The position numbers and the translations under genes are program-made. A stretch of DNA of 64,000 nucleotides from CAYVAP01 sp964343195 (lineage in GTDB: Bacteria; Bacteroidota; Bacteroidia; J057), in assembly GCA_964343195.1 (NCBI GenBank), contig CAYFIR010000001.1, forward strand, positions 62,001-126,000. The letters are read 5' to 3'. Below the pieces are notes generated by a model. That model saw only the letters and a list, made by a program, of their open reading frames with translations. It ran no database searches and had not been told where the DNA came from. The stretch's first letter is position 1, and every line of letters begins with the position of its first letter. Positions 31,621 through 39,714 of the stretch are shown here, piece after piece.

Positions 31621-32496
31621 TCAGACCACATTCAGCACCTGTTCTTTTATTTTTTCCAGTTCATCTTTCATTCCGACGACATTTCGCTGAATGTTTGCAT
31701 CATTGGCTTTTGAGCCAATGGTATTGATCTCTCGCCCCATTTCCTGTGACAGGAACTGCAGCTGCTTTCCATTACTTTCTTCAGTGGAGCGCAATTCATC
31801 AAAGTAGCTGAGATGTTGCTCAAGCCTTACGATTTCCTCATTGATGTCATACTTCTCCATATAAAACAGGAGTTCCTGTTCAAACCGGTTGGGATCGGCT
31901 TCCACCTTATGCTTGATTTCTTCAAAGGCCTGGTCGATGCGGTTCCGAATGTAATCGAGTCTTCCGGGAGCCAGTTTCTTGACTTCCTCCAGGTATGCTC
32001 GAATTGAGGAAATTCTCTCTCCGAGATCCCGGTCCAGGGCCTTCCCTTCATCTGTCCGACTTTCAATCATTCTCTTACAGGCAGTCTTAAGAGCCTGTTC
32101 AAATAATTGCCATTCTTCAGGATCTTCATCTTCCTGATCAGTAGGGATTACCTCAGGCAAATTAAGCAACAGCGGCAAATCTATGTGGGCCTCGACTTCC
32201 AGGTACTCCGCAAGATTTTCCAGCTCTTCCATATATTTTTTAACCAGGGCCTGGTTAATATTCAGAGTACGGCCATCGGCTTTGAGTACTTCTACGTTGA
32301 ACATGAGCGAGATCTTTCCCCGCTTCAGTTGTGAAGACACCTCCCCTCTGATTTTGTGCTCATATTTCATGTAGACCCTTGGCAGCTTGGTGATCAGTTC
32401 CAGATATTTGCTGTTAAGGGATTTGAGCTCAATGGTAAGCCGATATCGCTCAGAACTCACGGTGGCGGCACCGTAACCAGTCATCGATTGTATCAT
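31621..32496 (-). CDS. yicC: YicC-family RNA-binding endoribonuclease-like protein
   Basis: 291 aa, starts MIQSMTGYGAATV, the YicC N-terminal signature, and ends with the DUF1732 C-terminal motif (QEMGREINTIGSKANDANIQRNVVGMKDELEKI). YicC of E. coli degrades small RNAs together with PNPase. Stand-alone, opposite in direction to the flanking genes. Confidence 0.95.
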   Translation of the reverse strand: MIQSMTGYGAATVSSERYRLTIELKSLNSKYLELITKLPRVYMKYEHKIRGEVSSQLKRGKISLMFNVEVLKADGRTLNINQALVKKYMEELENLAEYLEVEAHIDLPLLLNLPEVIPTDQEDEDPEEWQLFEQALKTACKRMIESRTDEGKALDRDLGERISSIRAYLEEVKKLAPGRLDYIRNRIDQAFEEIKHKVEADPNRFEQELLFYMEKYDINEEIVRLEQHLSYFDELRSTEESNGKQLQFLSQEMGREINTIGSKANDANIQRNVVGMKDELEKIKEQVLNVV

Positions 32497-32556
32497 CTAT
32501 TATCTTTTTTCATAAAGCATGAAAATTTACAAATTCTCATTGTAACTTGATCCAGC

Positions 32557-33276
32557 ATGCTGATCAAATTCCTCGGCACCGGTGGCGCTTTTGACCACGA
32601 GTATGGCAATTCTTCTGCCTGGATTTCGTGGAAGGGGAAGCGCATATTACTAGACTGCGGTAGCACTGTTTATGGTGCTCTTCGCAGGGCGCATCTTAGT
32701 GACCAAATCGATCACATCCTCATCACCCATTTTCACGATGATCACATCGGTAGCCTGAGTACGACCATCCTCAACGGGCACTTTTTCCAAAATCCTCCTC
32801 ACAAAATCAACATCCTGGTACCTAACAGGGAATATCGCGATCAAATCGTTGCCCTCCTATCAATGATGCTGATAAAACCTGAGGATTATGTTTCATTCAC
32901 ATTCCAGGAAGAAGTTCCAGGGCTGACGTTTATTGATACCAAAAATCTCCATGTCAATGGCATGCAGACCTATGGGTTTATTTTCGAAGACGATGAGGAG
33001 ATCGTTGCTTACTCTGGGGACCTGGGTGACTGCAACATTATTTTCGATCACATTCCCAAGGGTACAGAAAAACCTGTCCGGGTTTTCCATGAAATCACTT
33101 TCGAGAAAACAGAGGGAATTCACACCTATTACAAGGATCTCATGCCCCGACTGGCTGATTACCCTATCTATGGGTATCACATCGATCCACGAGAAAATCC
33201 TGCTGATAACTCAATTCCCCTGGTTGCCCATTTCCCTCATTTACTAGCCAAAGGGGTCCGGGGATATCATCCCTAA
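32557..33276 (+). CDS. MBL-fold hydrolase (RNase Z/beta-lactamase-like)
   Basis: 239 aa. Zinc motif HFHDDHIGS (H-x-H-x-D-H), a YSGDLGDC second motif (Asp ligand) and a later His (GYHIDP). This superfamily hydrolyses phosphodiesters or thioesters; the substrate is unknown, and length is short for RNase Z. Begins a rightward series with mqnD and mscS. Confidence 0.85.
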   Translation: MLIKFLGTGGAFDHEYGNSSAWISWKGKRILLDCGSTVYGALRRAHLSDQIDHILITHFHDDHIGSLSTTILNGHFFQNPPHKINILVPNREYRDQIVALLSMMLIKPEDYVSFTFQEEVPGLTFIDTKNLHVNGMQTYGFIFEDDEEIVAYSGDLGDCNIIFDHIPKGTEKPVRVFHEITFEKTEGIHTYYKDLMPRLADYPIYGYHIDPRENPADNSIPLVAHFPHLLAKGVRGYHP

Positions 33277-33366
33277 GAACCTTGAAAACTTTTCAGGCTT
33301 TCATGGTGTTGGGGCTTTTCATTCTTGCGAATTCATTCGTAGTATGATCAGCCAGAATATATTCCC

Positions 33367-34170
33367 ATGAAGTTAAAGCTAGGATTCAGTACCTGCCCCA
33401 ATGATACCTACATGTTTGATGCCATGGTTCATGGCCACATCGACACTGGGGACATTTCCTATGAAGTGGTACTTGCCGATATTTTCCACCTGAACCAGAT
33501 GGCCCTCAAAGGCGAACTGGATGTGGTCAAGGTTTCCTACTTCACCTACAGCCAATTGACCGAAAAGTATCACCTGCTGGATGCCGGCAGTGCGTTGGGG
33601 CATAATTGTGGGCCTTTGCTCATCAGCAAGGAACTGCTCCACGTGGAACAAATTATCCAGAATAATTTGCCAGTCGCCATTCCCGGACATAATACGACTG
33701 CCAACCTGCTCCTCAATTTTTTTGCCCCCGGCATCCGCAACCGTAAACCTTATATTTTTCATGAGATCATGCCGGCCATTTTGAATGGTGAAGCGGCAGC
33801 GGGGGTCATCATTCATGAAAACCGATTTACCTACCAGGACCAGGGGCTCCTTCTCATTCAGGATTTGGGTGAATATTGGGAACAGGAAACCGGCTTGCCA
33901 ATTCCTCTCGGAGGAATCGTGGCACATAAAAGATTGGGAGAAAATGTCATAGCCCAGGTTGAGCAACATATGCATGACAGTGTGGCATATGCTTTTTCCC
34001 ACCCAGAGGTGTCGATGCCCTTTGTCAAAGAGCATGCTCAGGAAATGGACGAAAGGGTCATGAAAGCCCACATCCAATTATATGTAAATGACTATTCTTT
34101 GAGTCTCGGCGAGAAAGGTAGAGACGCAGTAAAACAGGTGTTGGCAACCAGCGCCAGGATGAACAAATAG
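33367..34170 (+). CDS. mqnD: 1,4-dihydroxy-6-naphthoate synthase (MqnD)
   Basis: 267 aa. The N-terminus LGFSTCPNDTYMFDAMVHG is the MqnD signature; the fold is a periplasmic-binding-protein-like type with an HNCGPLLI segment and an AIPGHNTTANLL stretch. MqnD makes 1,4-dihydroxy-6-naphthoate in the futalosine pathway to menaquinone. Other mqn genes are not in the window. A parS-like site lies inside it at 33,635. Confidence 0.9.
   Translation: MKLKLGFSTCPNDTYMFDAMVHGHIDTGDISYEVVLADIFHLNQMALKGELDVVKVSYFTYSQLTEKYHLLDAGSALGHNCGPLLISKELLHVEQIIQNNLPVAIPGHNTTANLLLNFFAPGIRNRKPYIFHEIMPAILNGEAAAGVIIHENRFTYQDQGLLLIQDLGEYWEQETGLPIPLGGIVAHKRLGENVIAQVEQHMHDSVAYAFSHPEVSMPFVKEHAQEMDERVMKAHIQLYVNDYSLSLGEKGRDAVKQVLATSARMNK
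33635..33650. promoter_or_regulatory. parS-like site inside mqnD (15 of 16)
   Basis: TGCTCCACGTGGAACA, one mismatch from the palindrome TGTTCCACGTGGAACA. It lies in the coding sequence, as many parS sites do. Confidence 0.65.
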
Positions 34171-34172
34171 AT

Positions 34173-35450
34173 ATGCCACTGGTCAACTGGATAGAATCTG
34201 AATTAAGCGCCTGGAACCTTCCCGAAAACTGGGCCAATGGCCTGGCCACTTTGATCGGTGCATTGGCACTCATTGTAGTTTGGGTAATTGCCTACCTGAT
34301 TGCCAAGCGTCTTATCCTTGCTGCTATCAGGAAGTTGGTCACTCGAAGTCGCACTCAGTGGGATGACATTCTGCTGGAGAAAAAATTCTTTGACCGACTT
34401 GCACATATATTCCCGGCTCTGGTATTACAAGCGGTATCCCCCTACCTGTTTCCAGCTCAGGACCATTTAGTGGAACTCGTCACCAAAGGAGTAAATATTT
34501 ACCTGGTGGTCATGCTGGTCATGGCACTTTTTGCTCTACTCCAGACTTTGGAGTATTTCTTTTCTCAATCCGAGGGACTCAAGGATCAACCTATTGGAAG
34601 TTACTTTCAACTGGTAAGGATCATTCTTTCTCTGATGGGAGGAATACTGGTACTGTCTTTTGCGCTGGATAAATCGCCTCTGTTTTTTCTTTCGACATTT
34701 GGGGCTATGACCGCTATCATTCTGCTGATTTTCCGTGATACCATTTTGGGGTTCGTGGCCAGCATACAGATTGCAGCAAATGACATGGTCCACATTGGGG
34801 ACTGGATAGAAATGCCAAAGTATGGGACAGATGGCGATGTGATCCAGATTACCCTGGCAACCATCAAGGTTCGAAATTTTGATAAGACCATCTCACATAT
34901 TCCGACCTATGCCTTTATCTCAGAATCATTTCGGAACTGGCAGGGGATGAGGCAATCTGGGGGACGACGTATAAAACGATCGATTTATATCAAACAAAGC
35001 TCAATAAGGTTTTGCCTGGAAGAAGATCTAAAAAAATTAACTCAAGTAGAGCTGTTGAAAGATCGCCTCCAGTTAGTGGTTCAGGAAATTAACCAGCACA
35101 ACCAGGAAAAGAAGATAGACAAATCCATTCTCATGAATGGGCGCCAACTTACCAACCTTGGACTATTCCGAGAGTATACGGAAGCATATCTCAGGCAACT
35201 CCCATTCATAAATCTGGCTCCTGGCATGACTCTGATGGTTCGGCAACTGGACCCGACGCCACATGGTATTCCCCTCCAGGTATATTGCTTCACCAACGAT
35301 ACCAGGTGGGTACCCTATGAAAAAATGCAAGCAGATATTTTTGATCACCTGCTTGCATCTATTTCCTATTTTGATCTCAAGGTATTTGAGTATCCTGGTG
35401 ATATCCAGTTCATCTCACCTATGCCTGACAATACTCCGCAGGATAACTAA
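34173..35450 (+). CDS. Mechanosensitive channel of MscS type
   Basis: 425 aa with N-terminal membrane helices (about 30-50, 100-130, 150-185) and the MscS pore/beta domain region (DTILGFVASIQIAANDMVHIGDWIEMPKYGTDGDV, FDKTISHIPTYAFISESFRNWQGM). Opens under membrane tension and releases solutes during osmotic downshock. A larger extra-membrane part than E. coli MscS. Starts three bases after mqnD, likely one operon. Confidence 0.9.
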   Translation: MPLVNWIESELSAWNLPENWANGLATLIGALALIVVWVIAYLIAKRLILAAIRKLVTRSRTQWDDILLEKKFFDRLAHIFPALVLQAVSPYLFPAQDHLVELVTKGVNIYLVVMLVMALFALLQTLEYFFSQSEGLKDQPIGSYFQLVRIILSLMGGILVLSFALDKSPLFFLSTFGAMTAIILLIFRDTILGFVASIQIAANDMVHIGDWIEMPKYGTDGDVIQITLATIKVRNFDKTISHIPTYAFISESFRNWQGMRQSGGRRIKRSIYIKQSSIRFCLEEDLKKLTQVELLKDRLQLVVQEINQHNQEKKIDKSILMNGRQLTNLGLFREYTEAYLRQLPFINLAPGMTLMVRQLDPTPHGIPLQVYCFTNDTRWVPYEKMQADIFDHLLASISYFDLKVFEYPGDIQFISPMPDNTPQDN

Positions 35451-36361
35451 GCTGAGACTTTGGCCACATACAGGACGGAGCTGCACCCATCCGGTTTGTC
35501 CCAGGTTTTGTAAAACGAGCGCCAGCCCTGCCATCCACCCAGCACAAGTTCTGGGCTATTGCCCCGATAACGTTCACTCAGCATACTCACATAAAAAGAG
35601 TCCAGATTCATATTGCGTTTGGACTCCAAAGTGAAGCCATTTTTTTCAAGCAATATTTCCATTGACCTGGGGCTAAAGTGATATAGATGTCGGGGAACAT
35701 CATATGCCGCCCAGTCTGCTCCATAATGCTGGGCATCCGGTGATTTATAGTTTGGAACCGCTATGATCAGGTATCCTGGCCGCCGCAACACATTTTTTAT
35801 TTGAGCCAGATACTCGTGTAGTCTGTGCACATGCTCCAATACATGCCACATGGTCACCACATCAAAATCTCCTTCTGGTAAATCAAATAGCTTTTCACTA
35901 GGGTAAGCCTCAAGCTTCTGATTTTCCAGAGCCTGCCGACGGGCCACATCACTCGGTTCAAGCCCTACTACTCTCCAGCCAGATCGACTCATCAAACCGG
36001 CAAACTCTCCAGTACCGCATCCGATGTCCAACAAAGCACCAGCTTTGGTATTGGATATTGATTCAACCTTCCGTTTTTTCTGATTAAGCGTATAATGTCG
36101 AACCTGCTGATAAATTCGGTTAACTATTCCCGTACTGGTATTCGAGTGGGATATATATTCCTGGGATTCGTAATATTTTCCAATTTCATCTTCAGTCGGA
36201 ACATCCTGGGTAAATCGCCCAGAACAATTCTTACATTCCCATACTGGAAAGCTTTCCTTCGAAACACTGAAGTCTTTCACGTTAAAAACTTCCTGAATCA
36301 ACTCACTCTCACAAATCGGACAGGAAGTATAGTGAACTACAGAAGCGGTGGTTTCTGGCAT
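35447..36361 (-). CDS. Class I SAM-dependent methyltransferase with N-terminal zinc motif
   Basis: 304 aa. Two CxxC pairs (CPICESEL and CKNCSGRF) form a zinc finger as in many sugar or polyketide methyltransferases, followed by the SAM motif LLDIGCGTGEFAGLM and a post-motif VVTMWHVLEH. The substrate is unknown. Ends four bases inside the mscS stop (convergent). In length and motif layout resembles TylF- or UbiE-like methylases acting on cell-surface molecules. Confidence 0.85.
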   Translation of the reverse strand: MPETTASVVHYTSCPICESELIQEVFNVKDFSVSKESFPVWECKNCSGRFTQDVPTEDEIGKYYESQEYISHSNTSTGIVNRIYQQVRHYTLNQKKRKVESISNTKAGALLDIGCGTGEFAGLMSRSGWRVVGLEPSDVARRQALENQKLEAYPSEKLFDLPEGDFDVVTMWHVLEHVHRLHEYLAQIKNVLRRPGYLIIAVPNYKSPDAQHYGADWAAYDVPRHLYHFSPRSMEILLEKNGFTLESKRNMNLDSFYVSMLSERYRGNSPELVLGGWQGWRSFYKTWDKPDGCSSVLYVAKVSA

Positions 36362-36569
36362 GAATTGAGCGTTTTAGGGATAAATTTTCACGAATATTGA
36401 ACGTGGTGTGGAGTAAAGTTCAACGACTCAAATTGGGCCACACCATGCTGATAATCAAATATTTACAGCACAAAAAACAAGGAATATCACATCAGAAACG
36501 GGCCTGAGAATCGAACAAAAAATGTGCTCCCGTATACTGGTACACTACAGCTTATTCTCAGCTCGTTTT

Positions 36570-38432
36570 TCACCTACCCATAAAAACCATGAGCACGGAA
36601 ATATCAGCCGGAGAAACTCCACTAATCCGTGATGCCTGTCCCAAGCTAGTCGGCTTCATGCGAGACAATTTTTCACGGCTCTCCGCAGATAGTGAAGTTA
36701 ACTTGTCAAATTCAAAATCGGCCGGAATAGCAACTTCATCCAGCCTCATCATTTTTTCAGCAAGTTCTCTTTCTTTGACTATATATCCCGCATACTTGGC
36801 CTGAATCTCTGCCTGCTCTAATACCTCATTCTCCAAGCCAGCCAATTCAGAGTTCAGGTCCGGGCTGGATGCGATCAGTGAGGGAAGGTTGACCTGTGGG
36901 CGAGCCAAAACTTTTTCGGATTTCACCTTCTGCTTTAGTGGCGAGGTCCCGACAGCCTCCAACATGGGGTTCACATCGGCGGGGGTCAAAGAAAGTTCGG
37001 CCAGGGTTTTCATCGCATGGTCAACCTGTTCTCGTTTGGTGACCATACGCTGGTAGCGCTCTTCAGATGCCACTCCGATTTTATAGCCGAGCTCCGTCAG
37101 GCGCAGGTCTGCATTATCCTGCCGGAGCAGGGTCCGATACTCAGCTCGGGAGGTAAACATCCGATAAGGTTCCTTCGTCCCCTTGTTCACCAGGTCATCA
37201 ATCAAAACTCCAATATAGGCCTGATCGCGGCGCAGGATAAAGGGCTCCTCTTCTTTCACTTTCAGCCCGGCGTTGATCCCAGCCATTAGCCCCTGACTTG
37301 CGGCCTCTTCATATCCGGTAGTTCCATTAATCTGTCCGGCAAAAAACAGATTTTCAACAAGCTGTGTTTCCAGGGTTAGTTTCAGCTGAGTAGGGGGAAA
37401 GAAGTCATACTCTACAGCATATCCAGGTCGAAAGAACTTTACATTTTCCAGTCCGGGTACTGTCCGCAGCGCTGCGAACTGCACCTCTTCGGGAAGGGAA
37501 GAAGAGAATCCATTAACATAGACTTCGATGGTATTCCATCCCTCTGGTTCAAGGAAAAGCTGATGTCTGTCCCGATCCGCAAAGCGATTGATCTTATCCT
37601 CAATTGAGGGGCAATACCTTGGGCCGAGTGCCTTGATTCTCCCATTGAACATAGGAGACCGATCAAATCCCTCCTTCAGGGTCTCGTGTGTGCTGGAGTT
37701 TGTATAGGTGATAAAACAGGATCGCTGACTCTTTAGGATAGGGGTATCCATGAATGAAAACCGGGAAGGATCTTCATCTCCGGGCTGCTCTTCTGTTCTA
37801 CTCCAATCCACGGACCTTCCATCAATTCTGGGCGGCGTTCCGGTTTTCATTCTTCCGCTTTCAAAGCCAAGGCTTTCCAGTTGAGCTGTCAAGCCTGTCG
37901 AAGCTCTTTCCCCACTGCGCCCTCCTCCAAAGTTTTTTTCACCAATGTGAATCAGGCCATTGAGAAAAGTACCATTGGTTAACACCACTGTTTTGGCTGG
38001 GATCTCCAGGCCTAGCTGGGTTCTAACCCCAACAACCCTTTTATCCTTAACGACCAGACCGGTGATCATTTCCTGCCAAAAATCAACATTCGGAGTCTGT
38101 TCCAGCTTTAGTCGCCAGGTTTCCGCGAACCTCATCCTATCACTTTGCGCCCGGGGGCTCCACATTGCCGGACCTTTTGAGCGATTCAGCATCCTAAACT
38201 GAATCATGGTCTTGTCAGTAACAATCCCGGAATACCCGCCTAGCGCATCTATTTCTCGCACCAACTGTCCTTTTGCCACGCCCCCCATTGCAGGGTTACA
38301 TGACATCTGGGCAATGGTATTCATATTCATTGTGGCCAACATGACTTTTAGCCCCATGTTAGCGGCGGCGGCGGCAGCTTCACATCCGGCGTGTCCTGCG
38401 CCGACAACTACAACATCATACTCTGCAAACAT
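36570..38432 (-). CDS. mnmG: tRNA uridine-5-carboxymethylaminomethyl enzyme MnmG (GidA)
   Basis: 620 aa. FAD-binding Rossmann motif DVVVVGAGHAGCEAA, the MnmG signature SCNPAMGGVAKGQLVREIDALGG and GYEEAASQG in the middle, and the helical C-terminal domain that docks MnmE. With MnmE it modifies U34 of tRNAs reading NNA/NNG codons. In many bacteria mnmG lies near oriC; here parS sites lie just upstream. Full length. Strong call. Confidence 0.97.
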   Translation of the reverse strand: MFAEYDVVVVGAGHAGCEAAAAAANMGLKVMLATMNMNTIAQMSCNPAMGGVAKGQLVREIDALGGYSGIVTDKTMIQFRMLNRSKGPAMWSPRAQSDRMRFAETWRLKLEQTPNVDFWQEMITGLVVKDKRVVGVRTQLGLEIPAKTVVLTNGTFLNGLIHIGEKNFGGGRSGERASTGLTAQLESLGFESGRMKTGTPPRIDGRSVDWSRTEEQPGDEDPSRFSFMDTPILKSQRSCFITYTNSSTHETLKEGFDRSPMFNGRIKALGPRYCPSIEDKINRFADRDRHQLFLEPEGWNTIEVYVNGFSSSLPEEVQFAALRTVPGLENVKFFRPGYAVEYDFFPPTQLKLTLETQLVENLFFAGQINGTTGYEEAASQGLMAGINAGLKVKEEEPFILRRDQAYIGVLIDDLVNKGTKEPYRMFTSRAEYRTLLRQDNADLRLTELGYKIGVASEERYQRMVTKREQVDHAMKTLAELSLTPADVNPMLEAVGTSPLKQKVKSEKVLARPQVNLPSLIASSPDLNSELAGLENEVLEQAEIQAKYAGYIVKERELAEKMMRLDEVAIPADFEFDKLTSLSAESREKLSRMKPTSLGQASRISGVSPADISVLMVFMGR

Positions 38433-38784
38433 GCCTTTCTAATTATGCTGCAAAATTACAAAACAGGGATTAGATCATCGCCTAGTATTCAGGCAGCTTT
38501 ATCCTGGCAAGTAAAAGTGCCATTTCGCCTCCCCGCTTCACGGGATCTGGGATATGCGAGACCTACTATCTTTTCTAAAAGCAGGCAATCCTGACGAGTC
38601 GGGACGGCATTCCATTCTGCCCCACAGACCGGCTTTTTACCCCCCTTCGAAGGGAATTCGATAACAGACAGATTTCTCACTGTGCCTCTACATGAGAAAA
38701 ATATGGGGGATAATTTCCTCCAATTTCCGCCCTAATAAAGATGTGGCATTCAAGAATCCACTAAAGAGCTATTAATAAGGCCAA

Positions 38785-38800
38785 TGTTCCACGTGGAACA
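38785..38800. promoter_or_regulatory. parS site (perfect)
   Basis: TGTTCCACGTGGAACA, identical in core to the ParB-binding site of several bacteria. The flanking bases extend the dyad to 38,781-38,804. It lies 47 bases from a second perfect copy. Confidence 0.85.
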
Positions 38801-38831
38801 TTGGGGCCATAAACCTAAATACGGAATTCGA

Positions 38832-38847
38832 TGTTCCACGTGGAACA
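38832..38847. promoter_or_regulatory. parS site (perfect, second copy)
   Basis: Second exact TGTTCCACGTGGAACA, directly after the end of the ybeY gene. Two close sites are typical of origin-proximal clusters that load ParB and SMC. Confidence 0.85.
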
Positions 38848-38848
38848 C

Positions 38849-39283
38849 TCACCCACGAGGGGATTTCCACTCTCTGAAAGAAAGCGCATTGGCTTCAGCC
38901 TTTCGCATCTCCTTACGGTCTTCTTCGGAATGGTCATCAAATCCCAACAAATGTAATACTCCATGCACCATCACTCTGTGCAGTTCATCTTCGAAATCTA
39001 CATCGTAGTTATTGGCATTGTCCCTGACCCTGTCTACACTGATATAGATGTCGGATTCGATTGGGCTTCCTGAATCATGGAATGGAAAGGTGATGATATC
39101 AGTATAGTAGTCATGTTGAAGATATTCCTGATTTATTTTCAAGAGCTCCTCATCCGACATGAAGACATAAGTGATTCGACTGGCCTCCTCACCGTACTTC
39201 TTAATCAAGAACAGGAGCCAGTCTCTGACTGACTCCTGTTCTTTGAGGGTAAACTCTATTGAAAAAGACTCGAATTCTATCAA
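38849..39283 (-). CDS. ybeY: rRNA maturation endonuclease YbeY
   Basis: 144 aa. Contains the zinc motif HGVLHLLGFDDH (H-x3-H-x5-H) and a short acidic N-terminal part. YbeY helps process 16S rRNA and ribosome quality control. In an operon with the anti-sigma-type gene and DUF4175, spaced two bases apart. Confidence 0.9.
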   Translation of the reverse strand: MIEFESFSIEFTLKEQESVRDWLLFLIKKYGEEASRITYVFMSDEELLKINQEYLQHDYYTDIITFPFHDSGSPIESDIYISVDRVRDNANNYDVDFEDELHRVMVHGVLHLLGFDDHSEEDRKEMRKAEANALSFREWKSPRG

Positions 39284-39285
39284 GG

Positions 39286-39714
39286 CTAAATATTAAATAC
39301 CATTTCAACTACTGTCCCATCTTCCAGGAAAGAGAGTTCGTCTGATAAATGCCTCATCAGAAATACGCCTCTACCTCCAATGTTTCCGATATTTTCCGGA
39401 GAAGTTGGGTCGGCTAACGCATCAGGATCGAACCCTGCTCCATCATCCTTTACCTTAATAACCAGTCTATACTGGTTCTCCATTTCGACCTTTAGCCTTA
39501 CCTGTTTCGAGGAATCGCCTTGATTCCCGTGGTGAATGGCGTTGTTAACCGCCTCCGTAACGGCGACCATTACATTGCCATACACGTCTTCCCGAAAGTC
39601 CAGTTCGCCCCGAATTTCTTCGATAAGGCCTTCTACCTGATGTATAATATCTGGATGAGAAGGTAGCGTTAGTTGCTTGTTGATCAGCTTCGTTGTGTCA
39701 GTTCTGCTACTCAT
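39286..39714 (-). CDS. RsbW-like ATP-binding (anti-sigma-type) kinase
   Basis: 142 aa from the ATG at 39,714, which overlaps the DUF4175 stop by eight bases; a longer frame starts at 39,747. HATPase_c motif NNAIHHGNQG and DDGAGFDPDAL, and GGRGVFLMRHL. RsbW-family proteins are serine kinases or ATP-binding inhibitors of sigma factors or anti-sigma antagonists. The partner is unknown. Confidence 0.8.
   Translation of the reverse strand: MSSRTDTTKLINKQLTLPSHPDIIHQVEGLIEEIRGELDFREDVYGNVMVAVTEAVNNAIHHGNQGDSSKQVRLKVEMENQYRLVIKVKDDGAGFDPDALADPTSPENIGNIGGRGVFLMRHLSDELSFLEDGTVVEMVFNI

Larger units (their letters stand above)
38433..38848. other. Gap between mnmG and ybeY, with mnmG promoter and two parS sites
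   Basis: 416 bases, no convincing gene. TAATTTTG on the minus strand (38,451-38,458) fits the mnmG -7 box. Two TGTTCCACGTGGAACA sites occur at 38,785 and 38,832, 47 bases apart; the first extends to a perfect 24-base palindrome. Confidence 0.75.

Noticed and set aside
36490..36565. A tRNA-like segment downstream of mnmG (GTTCGATTC on the minus strand and an 8-base stem CTGAGAAT/ATTCTCAG)
   Set aside because: The expected T-stem does not pair and no D or anticodon arm can be drawn; treated as an unspecific hairpin.
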